Shown piece after piece: positions 8,237 to 16,195 of a stretch of 64,000 nucleotides of DNA. Below the pieces are notes generated by a model. The model worked only from the letters and a program-made list of their open reading frames with translations, did no database searches and was not told the origin of the DNA. Position 1 is the first letter of the stretch; each line of letters starts with the position of its first letter. The stretch spans positions 1 through 64,000 of the forward strand of contig JAHLEH010000012.1 of the NCBI GenBank assembly GCA_018883545.1, read 5' to 3'. The DNA is from Marixanthotalea marina (lineage in GTDB: Bacteria > Bacteroidota > Bacteroidia > Flavobacteriales > Flavobacteriaceae). A program made the position numbers and the translations under genes.

Positions 8237-8947
8237 ATGAAAAAAACAATCTTCTTTATTGCTTTTGCCTTATTTACATTAAGCATATACGCCCAAAGTT
8301 TTGTGGGTGCTTGGGAAACATATTATACCGCTGAAGATGGCAGCAAACTAAAAAGCGTGGTTATTTTTACCGATAAATACCAAGTCATTACAACCTATGA
8401 TGCGTCAACAGGAAAGTTTATAGGCACCAATGGTGGTACTTGGAAATTGGACAGTAAAACAATGACTGAAACAGTAGAATTCGATTCGGTGAACCCCGAA
8501 CGTGTTGGAAGTGAAGTAAGTTTTGAGGTGTTCATAAATGGAAATACCATGGGCATTGTAGGCGATAAAAATACATTTACACGAATTGATGATGGCTCTC
8601 CTGGCAAACTAGAAGGTGCTTGGCTGATGTCTGGTAGGGTTAGAGATGGCGAAACCCAACAAAGAGATACCAGCGGCCCAAGAAAAACCATGAAAATATT
8701 GTCGGGCAAACGTTTCCAGTGGATTGCCTACAATACCGAGACCAAACAATTTATGGGGACTGGTGGCGGTAACTACACTACCGAAGATGGTATTTATACT
8801 GAAAATATCGAGTTTTTTTCGAGAGACGATTCCAGAGTTGGTGCGAGCTTAAAATTCGATTTTAATTTGGTTGATGGCAACTGGCACCACAAAGGATTTT
8901 CAAGTCAGGGAGCTCCGCTTCACGAAATTTGGAGTTTAAGAGAATAG
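8237..8947 (+). CDS. secreted protein with two tandem lipocalin-like repeats
   Basis: The start at 8237 (MKKTIFF) is chosen because it opens directly on a signal peptide ending in IYAQ; the open frame extends 31 codons upstream without signal-like character. The 236-residue product has two similar halves: FVGAWETYY...GKFIGTNGGTW...PERVGSEVSFEV and LEGAWLMSG...KQFMGTGGGNY...DSRVGASLKFDF. Each half begins with G-A-W and has a G-T-x-G-G turn, as in small lipocalin-like or DUF4488-like secreted proteins. It probably binds a small hydrophobic ligand or packs in the periplasm; the role is unknown. Confidence 0.75.
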   Translation: MKKTIFFIAFALFTLSIYAQSFVGAWETYYTAEDGSKLKSVVIFTDKYQVITTYDASTGKFIGTNGGTWKLDSKTMTETVEFDSVNPERVGSEVSFEVFINGNTMGIVGDKNTFTRIDDGSPGKLEGAWLMSGRVRDGETQQRDTSGPRKTMKILSGKRFQWIAYNTETKQFMGTGGGNYTTEDGIYTENIEFFSRDDSRVGASLKFDFNLVDGNWHHKGFSSQGAPLHEIWSLRE

Positions 8948-8955
8948 CGCTCACA

Positions 8956-9348
8956 ATGGATACAGAAATTCAAAACTACCATAATAGTCTATCTGAGACC
9001 GATCAAGGTATTTGTAATTTATTATATCAGGAACTATGTAATGGACTAAATGATGGCGAACATAAACTATGGCATGGGCATCCTGTTTGGTTTATAGACG
9101 GCAACCCCATTGCAGGTTATAGTAAACAAAAAGCGGGCATTCGCTTGATGTTTTGGAGCGGAGCTGATTTTGAAGAAAACGATTTGAATGTGAGAGGCAA
9201 AAAATTCAAAGATGCCTCTATTTTTTATACATCAGTTTCTGAAATTGACATTAACAAACTAAAAAGATGGCTAGAAAAATCCAAGAACATTCACTGGGAT
9301 TATAAAAACATTGTAAAACGAAAAGGAACATTGGAAAGATTAAAATAA
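8956..9348 (+). CDS. DUF1801 family protein
   Basis: The start at 8956 (MDTEIQNYH) is preferred to an in-frame ATG at 8929 that overlaps the preceding gene. The 130-residue product fits the DUF1801 family (compact, YdhG-like fold): KLWHGHPVWFIDG, GYSKQKAGIRLMFWSG and a Lys-rich C-terminus. The biochemical role is unknown. The gene follows the secreted repeat protein by 8 bases and abuts the VOC gene (TAA immediately followed by ATG), so the three probably share a transcript. Confidence 0.75.
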   Translation: MDTEIQNYHNSLSETDQGICNLLYQELCNGLNDGEHKLWHGHPVWFIDGNPIAGYSKQKAGIRLMFWSGADFEENDLNVRGKKFKDASIFYTSVSEIDINKLKRWLEKSKNIHWDYKNIVKRKGTLERLK

Positions 9349-9846
9349 ATGAATACAAGCAACAATTATAAAATTCCGGATAACACAAGAATTGGCCATG
9401 TGCACTTAAAAGTTTCCAACTTAGAACGTTCATTAGATTTTTATTGTGGACTTCTAGGTTTTGAAGTTATTACAACCTATGGAAACGATGCGGCATTTAT
9501 TTCTGCTGGAGGCTACCACCATCATATTGGTCTAAATACATGGTACAGTAAAAATGCGCCTTTTTCCAGTAAAAAATCCGTAGGTTTATTCCATACCGCC
9601 ATTTTATATCCAACCAGAAAAGATTTGGCCACCATTTTCAACCGATTGCATGAAGCAGGTTATGCATTAACTGGAGCAGCCGATCATGGCGTTTCTGAAG
9701 CTTTGTATTTAGACGATCCCGATAAAAACGGTGTTGAACTCTATTGGGATAGGCCACGGGATTTATGGCCCAAAAAAGAGGATGGCTCCCTTGATATGTT
9801 TACCAAACCATTAAACTTGAACGATTTACTAAGAGAATTGGATTAG
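9349..9846 (+). CDS. VOC/glyoxalase family metalloprotein
   Basis: A 165-residue vicinal-oxygen-chelate protein with two beta-alpha-beta-beta-beta modules. The first is RIGHVHLKVSNLERSLDFY with a predicted metal His (GHVHLKV); the HHHIGLNTW segment and the C-terminal ENGVELYWDRP-like block (here KNGVELYWDR) supply the other ligands. Relatives include catechol-2,3-dioxygenase-like and glyoxalase proteins, so activity cannot be assigned. Its stop interlocks with the rimO stop on the opposite strand (9843-9846). Confidence 0.85.
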   Translation: MNTSNNYKIPDNTRIGHVHLKVSNLERSLDFYCGLLGFEVITTYGNDAAFISAGGYHHHIGLNTWYSKNAPFSSKKSVGLFHTAILYPTRKDLATIFNRLHEAGYALTGAADHGVSEALYLDDPDKNGVELYWDRPRDLWPKKEDGSLDMFTKPLNLNDLLRELD

Positions 9847-11147
9847 TTTACCACTTCACCGAATAGGTCAAAATCAGCAGCATCAATTATTTTAACAGTA
9901 GTAAATTCGCCAGTTTTTAAATAGGTTTTGCTGGCATCTATAAGCACTTCGTTATCCACATCAGGGGAATCGAATTCAGTTCTGCCTACAAAATAATTGC
10001 CTTCCTTTCTATCGACAACCACTTTAAACGTCTGCCCTATTTTTTCTTGGTTCAATTCCCAAGAAATTTGTGATTGTATTTCCATAATCTCGTTGGCCCT
10101 GTCCTGCTTCACTTCTTCTGGCACATCGTCTTCCAAAGTGTAGGCATGAGTATTTTCCTCGTGGCTATAGGTAAAACAACCCAAACGTTCAAAGCGCATA
10201 TCTTTTACCCATTCTTTTAAGATTTGAAAATCTTCCTCAGTTTCACCGGGGTAACCAACAATTAGCGTGGTTCTTATGGTCATGTTCGGAACAGCTGCTC
10301 TAAAATCTTTAAGCAATTGCGTGGTTTTTTCTTTGGTAGTACCACGGCGCATACTTTTTAATATCCTATCGGAAATATGCTGCAACGGAATATCCAAATA
10401 ATTGCAGATCTTAGGCTCGCGGTTCATTACTTCCAATACATCCATTGGGAAACCCGTTGGGAATGCATAATGTAAGCGTATCCATTCGATTCCTTCAACC
10501 TTAACCAACGCTTCCAGAAGTTCCGCTAAGTTTCTTTTTTTGTACAAATCCAACCCGTAATAGGTTAAATCCTGGGCAATTAAAATAAGTTCCTTAACAC
10601 CATTAGCGGCCAATTTTTCGGCTTCTATTACCAAATCTTCTATGGGCGTACTTTTATGCTTACCCCGCATAAGTGGAATGGCACAAAAGCTACAGGGACG
10701 GTCACAACCCTCAGCAATCTTTAAATAGGCATAATTTTTTGGTGTGGTGGTTAAACGTTCGCCTATAAGCTCGTGTTTGTAATCGGATCCCAATGCTTTC
10801 AATAAATGAGGTAATTCGGTAGTACCAAAATATTCATCTACATTAGGTATTTCCTTAACTAAATCGGGTTTGTAGCGCTCACTTAAACACCCTGTTACAA
10901 AAACCTTATCTACTTCGCCTTCTTCTTTTTTCTGAACATATTCTAAAATAGTATTGACGCTTTCTGCCTTGGCATTATTTATAAAACCACACGTGTTAAT
11001 AACCACAATATTACCTTCTTTCTCATGCACAACATCCTTACCACTGGCCTTAAGTTGCCCCATGAGCACCTCACTATCGTAAACATTCTTACTACAGCCA
11101 AGTGTTACAACGTTGATTTTATTTTTTTTTAGTGATTTTGTACGCAT
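9843..11147 (-). CDS. rimO: ribosomal protein S12 methylthiotransferase RimO
   Basis: This radical-SAM enzyme adds a methylthio group to the conserved Asp of ribosomal protein S12. The start at 11147 (MRTKSLKKNK) is chosen; a longer frame from a TTG at 11168 would start inside the predicted promoter box. The N-terminal UPF0004 domain has cluster cysteines near 18, 53 and 87 (TLGCSKN, NTCGF, TGCLSE). The radical-SAM cluster is CDRPCSFC near 148-155. A TRAM domain closes the C-terminus. The 434-residue length is typical. Confidence 0.96.
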   Translation of the reverse strand: MRTKSLKKNKINVVTLGCSKNVYDSEVLMGQLKASGKDVVHEKEGNIVVINTCGFINNAKAESVNTILEYVQKKEEGEVDKVFVTGCLSERYKPDLVKEIPNVDEYFGTTELPHLLKALGSDYKHELIGERLTTTPKNYAYLKIAEGCDRPCSFCAIPLMRGKHKSTPIEDLVIEAEKLAANGVKELILIAQDLTYYGLDLYKKRNLAELLEALVKVEGIEWIRLHYAFPTGFPMDVLEVMNREPKICNYLDIPLQHISDRILKSMRRGTTKEKTTQLLKDFRAAVPNMTIRTTLIVGYPGETEEDFQILKEWVKDMRFERLGCFTYSHEENTHAYTLEDDVPEEVKQDRANEIMEIQSQISWELNQEKIGQTFKVVVDRKEGNYFVGRTEFDSPDVDNEVLIDASKTYLKTGEFTTVKIIDAADFDLFGEVVN

Positions 11148-11166
11148 GCCGTTTAAATAAGTGCGC

Positions 11167-11174
11167 AAAGATAC
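11167..11174 (-). promoter_or_regulatory. predicted -7 box of rimO
   Basis: TATCTTTG on the minus strand matches the Bacteroidota -7 box TAnnTTTG and is followed by GC, as at 27035 and 35007. No clear TTG lies at the -33 position. Its TTTG holds the TTG codon that would otherwise look like a start. Confidence 0.55.
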
Positions 11175-11233
11175 GTAACAGTTTACGATTTACATTTAGA
11201 TTTTAAATTAAAAACGTCAGGAAGGACGATTGT

Positions 11234-12187
11234 TTACTTAAAAAAAGAATCTACAAACTCAAATTTATTAAATACTTGAAGGTCTTCAATACCCTCACCC
11301 ACACCAATGTATTTTACTGGAATTTTAAATTGGTCACTAATGCCAATCACCACACCACCTTTAGCCGTACCGTCTAGTTTGGTTACAGCAAGTGACGATA
11401 CCTCGGTAGCTGCAGTAAATTGTTTGGCTTGTTCAAAAGCATTTTGACCTGTAGAACCATCTAACACCAACAAAACATCATGCGGCGCATCTTCAACCAC
11501 TTTCTGCATGACTCGTTTTACTTTGGTAAGTTCGTTCATTAGATTTACTTTGTTGTGCAATCGGCCAGCAGTATCTATTATAACCACATCGGCATCTTGG
11601 GTAGTGGCACTCTTAAGAGTATCAAAAGCTACTGAGGCTGGGTCGCTTCCCATGGATTGCTTTACTATTGGCACCTCAACACGGTCTGCCCAAACCTGAA
11701 GTTGGTCTATAGCAGCTGCCCTGAAGGTATCGGCGGCACCCAAAACGACCTTTAAGCCTTTCTTTTTAAATTGATAGGCCAATTTACCAATGGTAGTTGT
11801 TTTGCCAACGCCATTCACGCCAACCACCATAATAACGTATGGTTTTTTGTTTTGGGGAATACTAAACTCTGTTTCTTCGCCTGTATTGGTCTCAGAAAGC
11901 AAACCAGCTATTTCCTCACGAAGTATCAAGTTAAGTTCTTCTGTGCCTAAATATTTATCTTTAGCAACGCGGTCTTCAATACGTTCTATTATTTTCAACG
12001 TGGTGTTAACCCCAACATCGCTAGACACCAAAACCTCTTCCAGATTATCTAAAACCTCATCATCAACTTTAGATTTCCCTGCGACAGCTTTACTTAATTT
12101 ACCAAAAAAACTAGATTTGGATTTTTCCAAACCTTTATCCAGTGTTTCCTTTTTTTCAGTTGAAAATATTTTTTTAAAAAAACTCAT
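11234..12187 (-). CDS. ftsY: signal recognition particle receptor FtsY
   Basis: FtsY is the membrane-associated GTPase that receives the SRP-ribosome complex and delivers membrane proteins to the translocon. The 317-residue protein has a short basic N-terminus, the helical N domain (about 25-100), and the G domain: P-loop GVNGVGKTT (about 123-131), DTFRAAA, DTAGR and TKLDG, ending with a GVGEGIEDLQVF block. It lacks the long acidic A domain of E. coli FtsY, as is usual in Bacteroidota. Confidence 0.97.
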   Translation of the reverse strand: MSFFKKIFSTEKKETLDKGLEKSKSSFFGKLSKAVAGKSKVDDEVLDNLEEVLVSSDVGVNTTLKIIERIEDRVAKDKYLGTEELNLILREEIAGLLSETNTGEETEFSIPQNKKPYVIMVVGVNGVGKTTTIGKLAYQFKKKGLKVVLGAADTFRAAAIDQLQVWADRVEVPIVKQSMGSDPASVAFDTLKSATTQDADVVIIDTAGRLHNKVNLMNELTKVKRVMQKVVEDAPHDVLLVLDGSTGQNAFEQAKQFTAATEVSSLAVTKLDGTAKGGVVIGISDQFKIPVKYIGVGEGIEDLQVFNKFEFVDSFFK

Positions 12188-12280
12188 GCACCAAGCTTAA
12201 ATTTATATAGAAATTAAATTTCTTTTAGGGAGCAATTTAATAATTTGTACGGTTTAATCAGTGAATTATGAACAAAAAAC

Positions 12281-12311
12281 AAAAGCCACTTTCTAAAAGA
12301 AAGCAGCTTTT
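12281..12311 (-). terminator. terminator of the rpmB-rpmG-DUF4295 operon
   Basis: AAAAGC-CTTTCT pairs with AGAAAG-GCTTTT across a CA/CA internal bulge. On the minus strand it is followed by a U-rich run (TTTTGTTTTTTG), just past the DUF4295 stop. Confidence 0.65.
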
Positions 12312-12333
12312 AAGTACCTTTAAAATAAACAAT

Positions 12334-12486
12334 TTAATTCTTATTCAAGAAATCGTTTACTAATTCTGGAGCCATGATCGACTCTACAAAAACGTAAGCA
12401 CCCGTTTTAGGAGACTTTACCATTTTTATAGCTTTTGTTAATCTTTTCGATCCTGTTTGTAACGATGCTACTGCTTTCTTTGCCAT
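12334..12486 (-). CDS. DUF4295 small basic protein
   Basis: A 50-residue protein too short for many gene callers: it starts MAKKAVASLQ and ends NDFLNKN. The Lys-rich N-terminus and the KSPKTGAYVFVE block match the DUF4295 family, found next to L28 and L33 genes in Bacteroidota. It is the last gene of the rpmB-rpmG operon (42 bases after rpmG), so a ribosome-associated role is likely but unproven. Confidence 0.85.
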   Translation of the reverse strand: MAKKAVASLQTGSKRLTKAIKMVKSPKTGAYVFVESIMAPELVNDFLNKN

Positions 12487-12528
12487 TTTATATATCTTTT
12501 GAAATTTTTACCGTGGTAAAAATTCTAA

Positions 12529-12711
12529 TTATTTAATCTCTTTGTGAACAGTCATACGCTTTAGTATTGGATTGAATTTTTTAATCTCCAATCTTTCTGG
12601 CGTGTTCTTTTTGTTTTTAGTTGTAACGTACCTAGAAGTTCCTGCTTGTCCAGACTCCTTGTGCTCTGTACACTCTAATATAACCTGTATTCTATTGCCT
12701 TTTTTTGCCAT
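12529..12711 (-). CDS. rpmG: 50S ribosomal protein L33
   Basis: A 60-residue large-subunit protein near the E-site tRNA. The start [18 protein letters not shown] and the [20 protein letters not shown] core are standard. It has one Cys only, so this is the zinc-free form of L33. It lies between rpmB (33 bases upstream) and the DUF4295 gene in one operon. Confidence 0.97.
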   Translation of the reverse strand: MAKKGNRIQVILECTEHKESGQAGTSRYVTTKNKKNTPERLEIKKFNPILKRMTVHKEIK

Positions 12712-12744
12712 GATGAATTCCTTCTCTTATTTATTGTCGGCCAA

Positions 12745-12981
12745 TTATTTTAAAAATCCTTTGGATTTCGCTTCTTTAATAGCCGCAGAAATACCTATTT
12801 TGTTGATTGTTTTTAAAGCAGATGTAGATACTTTTAAAGTTACCCAACTATCTTCTTCTGGAATGTAAAAACGTTTCTTCACTAAGTTCGCATTAAACTT
12901 GCGCTTAGTCTTGTTCATCGCATGAGACACGTTGTTTCCAACCATTGCCTTCTTTCCTGTAAGTTCACAAACTCTTGACAT
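12745..12981 (-). CDS. rpmB: 50S ribosomal protein L28
   Basis: A 78-residue large-subunit protein. It starts MSRVCELTGKKAMVGNNVSHAMNK-like (MSRVCELTGKKAMVGNN then NKTKRKFNANL), the standard L28 opening. There is a single Cys, so it is a zinc-free type. It is the first gene of the rpmB-rpmG-DUF4295 operon, with a good promoter at 13023-13052. Confidence 0.97.
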   Translation of the reverse strand: MSRVCELTGKKAMVGNNVSHAMNKTKRKFNANLVKKRFYIPEEDSWVTLKVSTSALKTINKIGISAAIKEAKSKGFLK

Positions 12982-13022
12982 TATTATATAACTTTAAAAT
13001 TTTGTTGTTTAAAAACGAGGTG

Positions 13023-13052
13023 CAAATATACAAATAGTTTACATTTCAACAA
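13023..13052 (-). promoter_or_regulatory. predicted rpmB operon promoter
   Basis: On the minus strand TTG (13050-13052), 19 bases, then TATATTTG (13023-13030), a full match to the Bacteroidota vegetative promoter, 41 bases before the rpmB ATG. Confidence 0.7.
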
Positions 13053-13063
13053 TGCATTTATTA

Positions 13064-14314
13064 TCAATTTTTAAAAATTTCTTTCAAAAGCATATCAAAC
13101 GCTTTATTTGCCGCTTGATTTATAACCTTGGAACGAATATTACCCAACATGAATTTTTGTGAATAGGCTCCCTGTTTTGAAGCAATTGCCACATAAACAG
13201 TGCCCACTTCGACATTAGAATCGCCCTTGGAAGGACCGGCATTTCCTGTGGTGGCAATGGCATAATCGGTATCAAACATTTGCAAGACATGTTTTGCCAT
13301 GGCTTCTGCTACTTGCGGACTTACCACAGAATAGGTTTCTATATCCTGTTTGGAAATTCCCAATACGTTTATTTTGGATTCTGTAGCATAGCTAACAACA
13401 CTGCCTTTAAAATAAACGGATGCACCAGAGTTTGCAATAAACCGTTCGGCTATTTTACCTCCTGTACAACTTTCGGCAGTAGCCACTGTTTTCCCTAAAT
13501 CGGTTAATTTTTTACCTATGGCCCTTTCTATGGAATCGTCATCATCTTCAAAGCCAAGAAATTCATCTTTAATAAAAGGCAATAGTTTATTGATTTCGTG
13601 CTGAACTTCGGCTATCACTTGTTTTTCGTCAAATCCTTTTGCCGATAAACGCAACCTAATTCTGCCTAAATCTGGCAAATAGGCCAATTTAATATGTTTT
13701 GGCAATGCATCTTCCCAAGGCTCTATTCTATCAGCCAACGTACTTTCTCCCAAACCATAAATTAATAGTGTTTTATGTAAGATAAAAGGGAATTTAAATT
13801 TAAACTTTAATTTGGGGAGCACTTCATTAACAATTAAAGCCTTCATCTCAAATGGTACGCCCGGAAGCGACACAAAAACTTTATTGTTCTTTTCCAACCA
13901 CATACCAGGAGCTGTGCCCAGAGTATTCATCAACACAGTTGCCTTTGATGGCACTAAGGCTTGATCCTTATTAATTTGTAATAAAACCTGTCTTGAATAC
14001 TGTTTCCATATAGATTCTATGTTGGCAGTAACCGAAACATCCCTTACCATAACATCATTAAAGTATTCTGCTATGGTTTTTTTAGTGATATCATCCTTCG
14101 TTGGTCCTAAACCACCTGTTATAATAATGATATCTACACGGCTTTCGGCATCATTTAGGGCTTGAAGTATATGCTCTCTATCGTCTTGTATTGAAGTGAT
14201 TTGGAAGACAGAAACACCAATTTTGTTAAGCTCTTTGGCTATGAATGCAGAATTTGTGTCAACCACCTGACCGATAAGAAGTTCATCTCCTATGGTGATT
14301 ATCTCTGCTTGCAT
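13064..14314 (-). CDS. cinA: CinA family nicotinamide-nucleotide amidase
   Basis: A 416-residue two-domain protein of NMN recycling. The N-terminal molybdopterin-binding-like (COG1058) domain, about 1-165, has EIITIGDELLIGQVVDTN and TGGLGPTKDDIT. The C-terminal CinA amidase domain (about 255-416) has ATAESCTGG and ATTGNAGP, which holds the catalytic region that converts NMN to nicotinate mononucleotide. The ATG overlaps the stop of the Hpt gene by one base (TAATG), indicating coupling. Confidence 0.94.
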   Translation of the reverse strand: MQAEIITIGDELLIGQVVDTNSAFIAKELNKIGVSVFQITSIQDDREHILQALNDAESRVDIIIITGGLGPTKDDITKKTIAEYFNDVMVRDVSVTANIESIWKQYSRQVLLQINKDQALVPSKATVLMNTLGTAPGMWLEKNNKVFVSLPGVPFEMKALIVNEVLPKLKFKFKFPFILHKTLLIYGLGESTLADRIEPWEDALPKHIKLAYLPDLGRIRLRLSAKGFDEKQVIAEVQHEINKLLPFIKDEFLGFEDDDDSIERAIGKKLTDLGKTVATAESCTGGKIAERFIANSGASVYFKGSVVSYATESKINVLGISKQDIETYSVVSPQVAEAMAKHVLQMFDTDYAIATTGNAGPSKGDSNVEVGTVYVAIASKQGAYSQKFMLGNIRSKVINQAANKAFDMLLKEIFKN

Positions 14315-14655
14315 TATAAATTAAAATCTGTTCTCAACTCTTCTGAAGCTTTCTCTACCGCAGAAATAACAATATCTAATTTAGGTTGAATATCAATCTC
14401 TTTTTTTTCAAACTTGCCCCAATCCTGTACCTCTATTAAGGTATCCAAAACACCTAATTCAAACAAATCTACTGTTGGCTTCATTTTATGGGCCGCTTGG
14501 TAGGCATTAAAATAATCTTTTTCTGCTACAGCTTTTTTAAGTCGCTCGGCATCTTCTGGGACTTCTTCCAAAAACGTTGCTGCCAATGTGGCAATAAAAT
14601 CCTCATCGTTATCGGCCAATTCACGTACCCTAAATAATTTGTAATGTGTTTCCAT
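14314..14655 (-). CDS. Hpt-domain phosphotransfer protein
   Basis: A 113-residue, all-helical histidine-containing phosphotransfer protein. The phospho-accepting residue is probably His56 in AAHKMKPT, within the usual four-helix bundle (LAATFLEEVPEDAERLKKA ahead of it). It should relay phosphate between hybrid sensor kinases and response regulators; none is encoded nearby, so its partners are elsewhere. It abuts the FAH gene upstream (TAAATG) and overlaps cinA downstream. Confidence 0.8.
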   Translation of the reverse strand: METHYKLFRVRELADNDEDFIATLAATFLEEVPEDAERLKKAVAEKDYFNAYQAAHKMKPTVDLFELGVLDTLIEVQDWGKFEKKEIDIQPKLDIVISAVEKASEELRTDFNL

Positions 14656-15267
14656 TTATTTAATTGTTATTGAAAACATTTTTTTGTTTTCTATAAATCC
14701 TACTAGCTTATCGTTTGCTTGAACTTTGCCTACTCCAGAAGGAGTTCCCGTAAATATAATATCTCCTATCTTTAAAGTGAAATATTTTGAAATATATTCA
14801 ATTAATTCATCAATTTTCCAAAGCATATAGCTTGTATTTCCTTTTTGTACAATATTCTCGTTTTTTTTTAAGGAAAATTCAATGGCGTTTATATCGTTAA
14901 CCTCACTTTTTGGAATCCAGTCTCCAATAACCGCCGATCCATCGAACGCTTTTGCTTTTTCCCATGGCAACCCTTTATCTTTTAAACTCTTTTGTAAATC
15001 GCGTGCCGTAAAATCGATACCCAAACCAATTTCATCATAGTATTTATGGGCAAACTTTTTATCTATATACTTCCCTACCCTATTGATTTTTACCAAAACC
15101 TCTACTTCGTGATGCACATCATTTGAAAAATCTGGAATAAAAAATGGCTGCTTTTTAACCAAAATAGCCGTATCGGGTTTTAAAAAAATAACCGGATCGG
15201 TTGGTTTCTCATTTTCCAACTCGTTGATATGCTCTGTATAGTTTCTACCGATGCAGATGATTTTCAT
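14656..15267 (-). CDS. fumarylacetoacetate hydrolase family protein
   Basis: A 203-residue single-domain FAH-fold enzyme, probably an acylpyruvase or oxaloacetate-type hydrolase/decarboxylase. Metal ligands are in HHEVEVLVKI (about 70-80) and GIDFTARDLQ (about 105-115), and the family's end motif GDIIFTGTPSGVG is near 175-187. It heads a run of overlapping genes (FAH, Hpt, cinA). The substrate cannot be specified. Confidence 0.88.
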   Translation of the reverse strand: MKIICIGRNYTEHINELENEKPTDPVIFLKPDTAILVKKQPFFIPDFSNDVHHEVEVLVKINRVGKYIDKKFAHKYYDEIGLGIDFTARDLQKSLKDKGLPWEKAKAFDGSAVIGDWIPKSEVNDINAIEFSLKKNENIVQKGNTSYMLWKIDELIEYISKYFTLKIGDIIFTGTPSGVGKVQANDKLVGFIENKKMFSITIK

Positions 15268-15270
15268 TAT

Positions 15271-15310
15271 TGTTAAGCTGTTTGTTGTTAAGCTGTTTGT
15301 TGTTAAGTTG
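15271..15310. repeat. 15-bp tandem repeat
   Basis: TGTTAAGCTGTTTGT occurs twice exactly (15271-15285, 15286-15300), then a partial third copy, TGTTAAGTTG. Together with CGACTTAAC near 15347 it can fold into a weak stem. It fills the gap between the exonuclease and FAH genes. Confidence 0.75.
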
Positions 15311-15350
15311 TAAACTAGCTAAACAACTAAACGACAAACGACTTAACTTT

Positions 15351-16127
15351 TTATCCTAATTTATTGTTGAAATTTCTAAGCTTAATGGCTGTTAACACTT
15401 TTTTGGTGTAAAGTGGAAAATCGGCATTTAAAAGCCATCCAAAATAACCTGGTTCGGTTTCTAAAATATCAGCAACTGTTTTTCCTTTATGCTTGCCGAA
15501 TGTGAAACACTCTTCACCTTTTTTATTAAAACCAATAAAGCCAGCGAAGTCCGCAAACTGTTTTCTAGTACTGAATTCCGCCAAAAATTTGGTGTCGTTT
15601 TCAATTTCTGTGTACTTAGTTATTTGCGCCTTTAAAACTTCGTAAGTTGCATTGGTATCTGCCTCGGCACTATGCGCGCCATCCAAATTTTTGTTACAAT
15701 AAAATTGATAGGCAGCACTTAGTGTGCGCTGTTCCATTTTATGAAAAATGGTTTGCACATCTACAGACAACCTATTTTTCATATCGAAATCAACTTCAGC
15801 ACGCAACATTTCTTCCGCAAGTAAAGGGATATCAAATCTATCGGAATTAAAACCTCCCAAATCGGAATCTTTAATCATATTGTAAACCTCCTTAGCTATT
15901 TCTTTGAACAACGGTTTATCTGCAACATCTGCATCCGAAATACCGTGAATAGCAGTCACCTCTTTTGGAATTGGAATGCCCGGATTAACCAACCACACTT
16001 TGTTCTCTTCTTTTCCATTTGGGTGCACTTTAAGAATGGCTATTTCTACTATTCTATCTTTTGTAATGTTAACCCCCGTTGTTTCTAAATCGAAAAAACA
16101 AATGGGCTTGGTTAAATTAAGTTGCAT
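15351..16127 (-). CDS. DnaQ-like 3'-5' exonuclease with DUF3820 tail
   Basis: A 258-residue DEDDh exonuclease related to the DNA polymerase III epsilon subunit. Catalytic residues are Asp13 and Glu15 (FFDLETTG), Asp in FNSDRFDIP, and the His/Asp pair in AHSAEADTNATYEV (about 157-167). The C-terminal about 50 residues (FTFGKHKGKTVADI) form a DUF3820-like module often seen behind exonucleases. It probably serves repair or proofreading rather than being the main epsilon subunit. It stands alone, with about 70-80 base gaps on both sides. Confidence 0.9.
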   Translation of the reverse strand: MQLNLTKPICFFDLETTGVNITKDRIVEIAILKVHPNGKEENKVWLVNPGIPIPKEVTAIHGISDADVADKPLFKEIAKEVYNMIKDSDLGGFNSDRFDIPLLAEEMLRAEVDFDMKNRLSVDVQTIFHKMEQRTLSAAYQFYCNKNLDGAHSAEADTNATYEVLKAQITKYTEIENDTKFLAEFSTRKQFADFAGFIGFNKKGEECFTFGKHKGKTVADILETEPGYFGWLLNADFPLYTKKVLTAIKLRNFNNKLG

Positions 16128-16195
16128 TTATGTTTCTTTTTTTCATTAATAATCCAAACACAAAAGTGTCTGGATTAGCATTCTTTTTTATAAAA

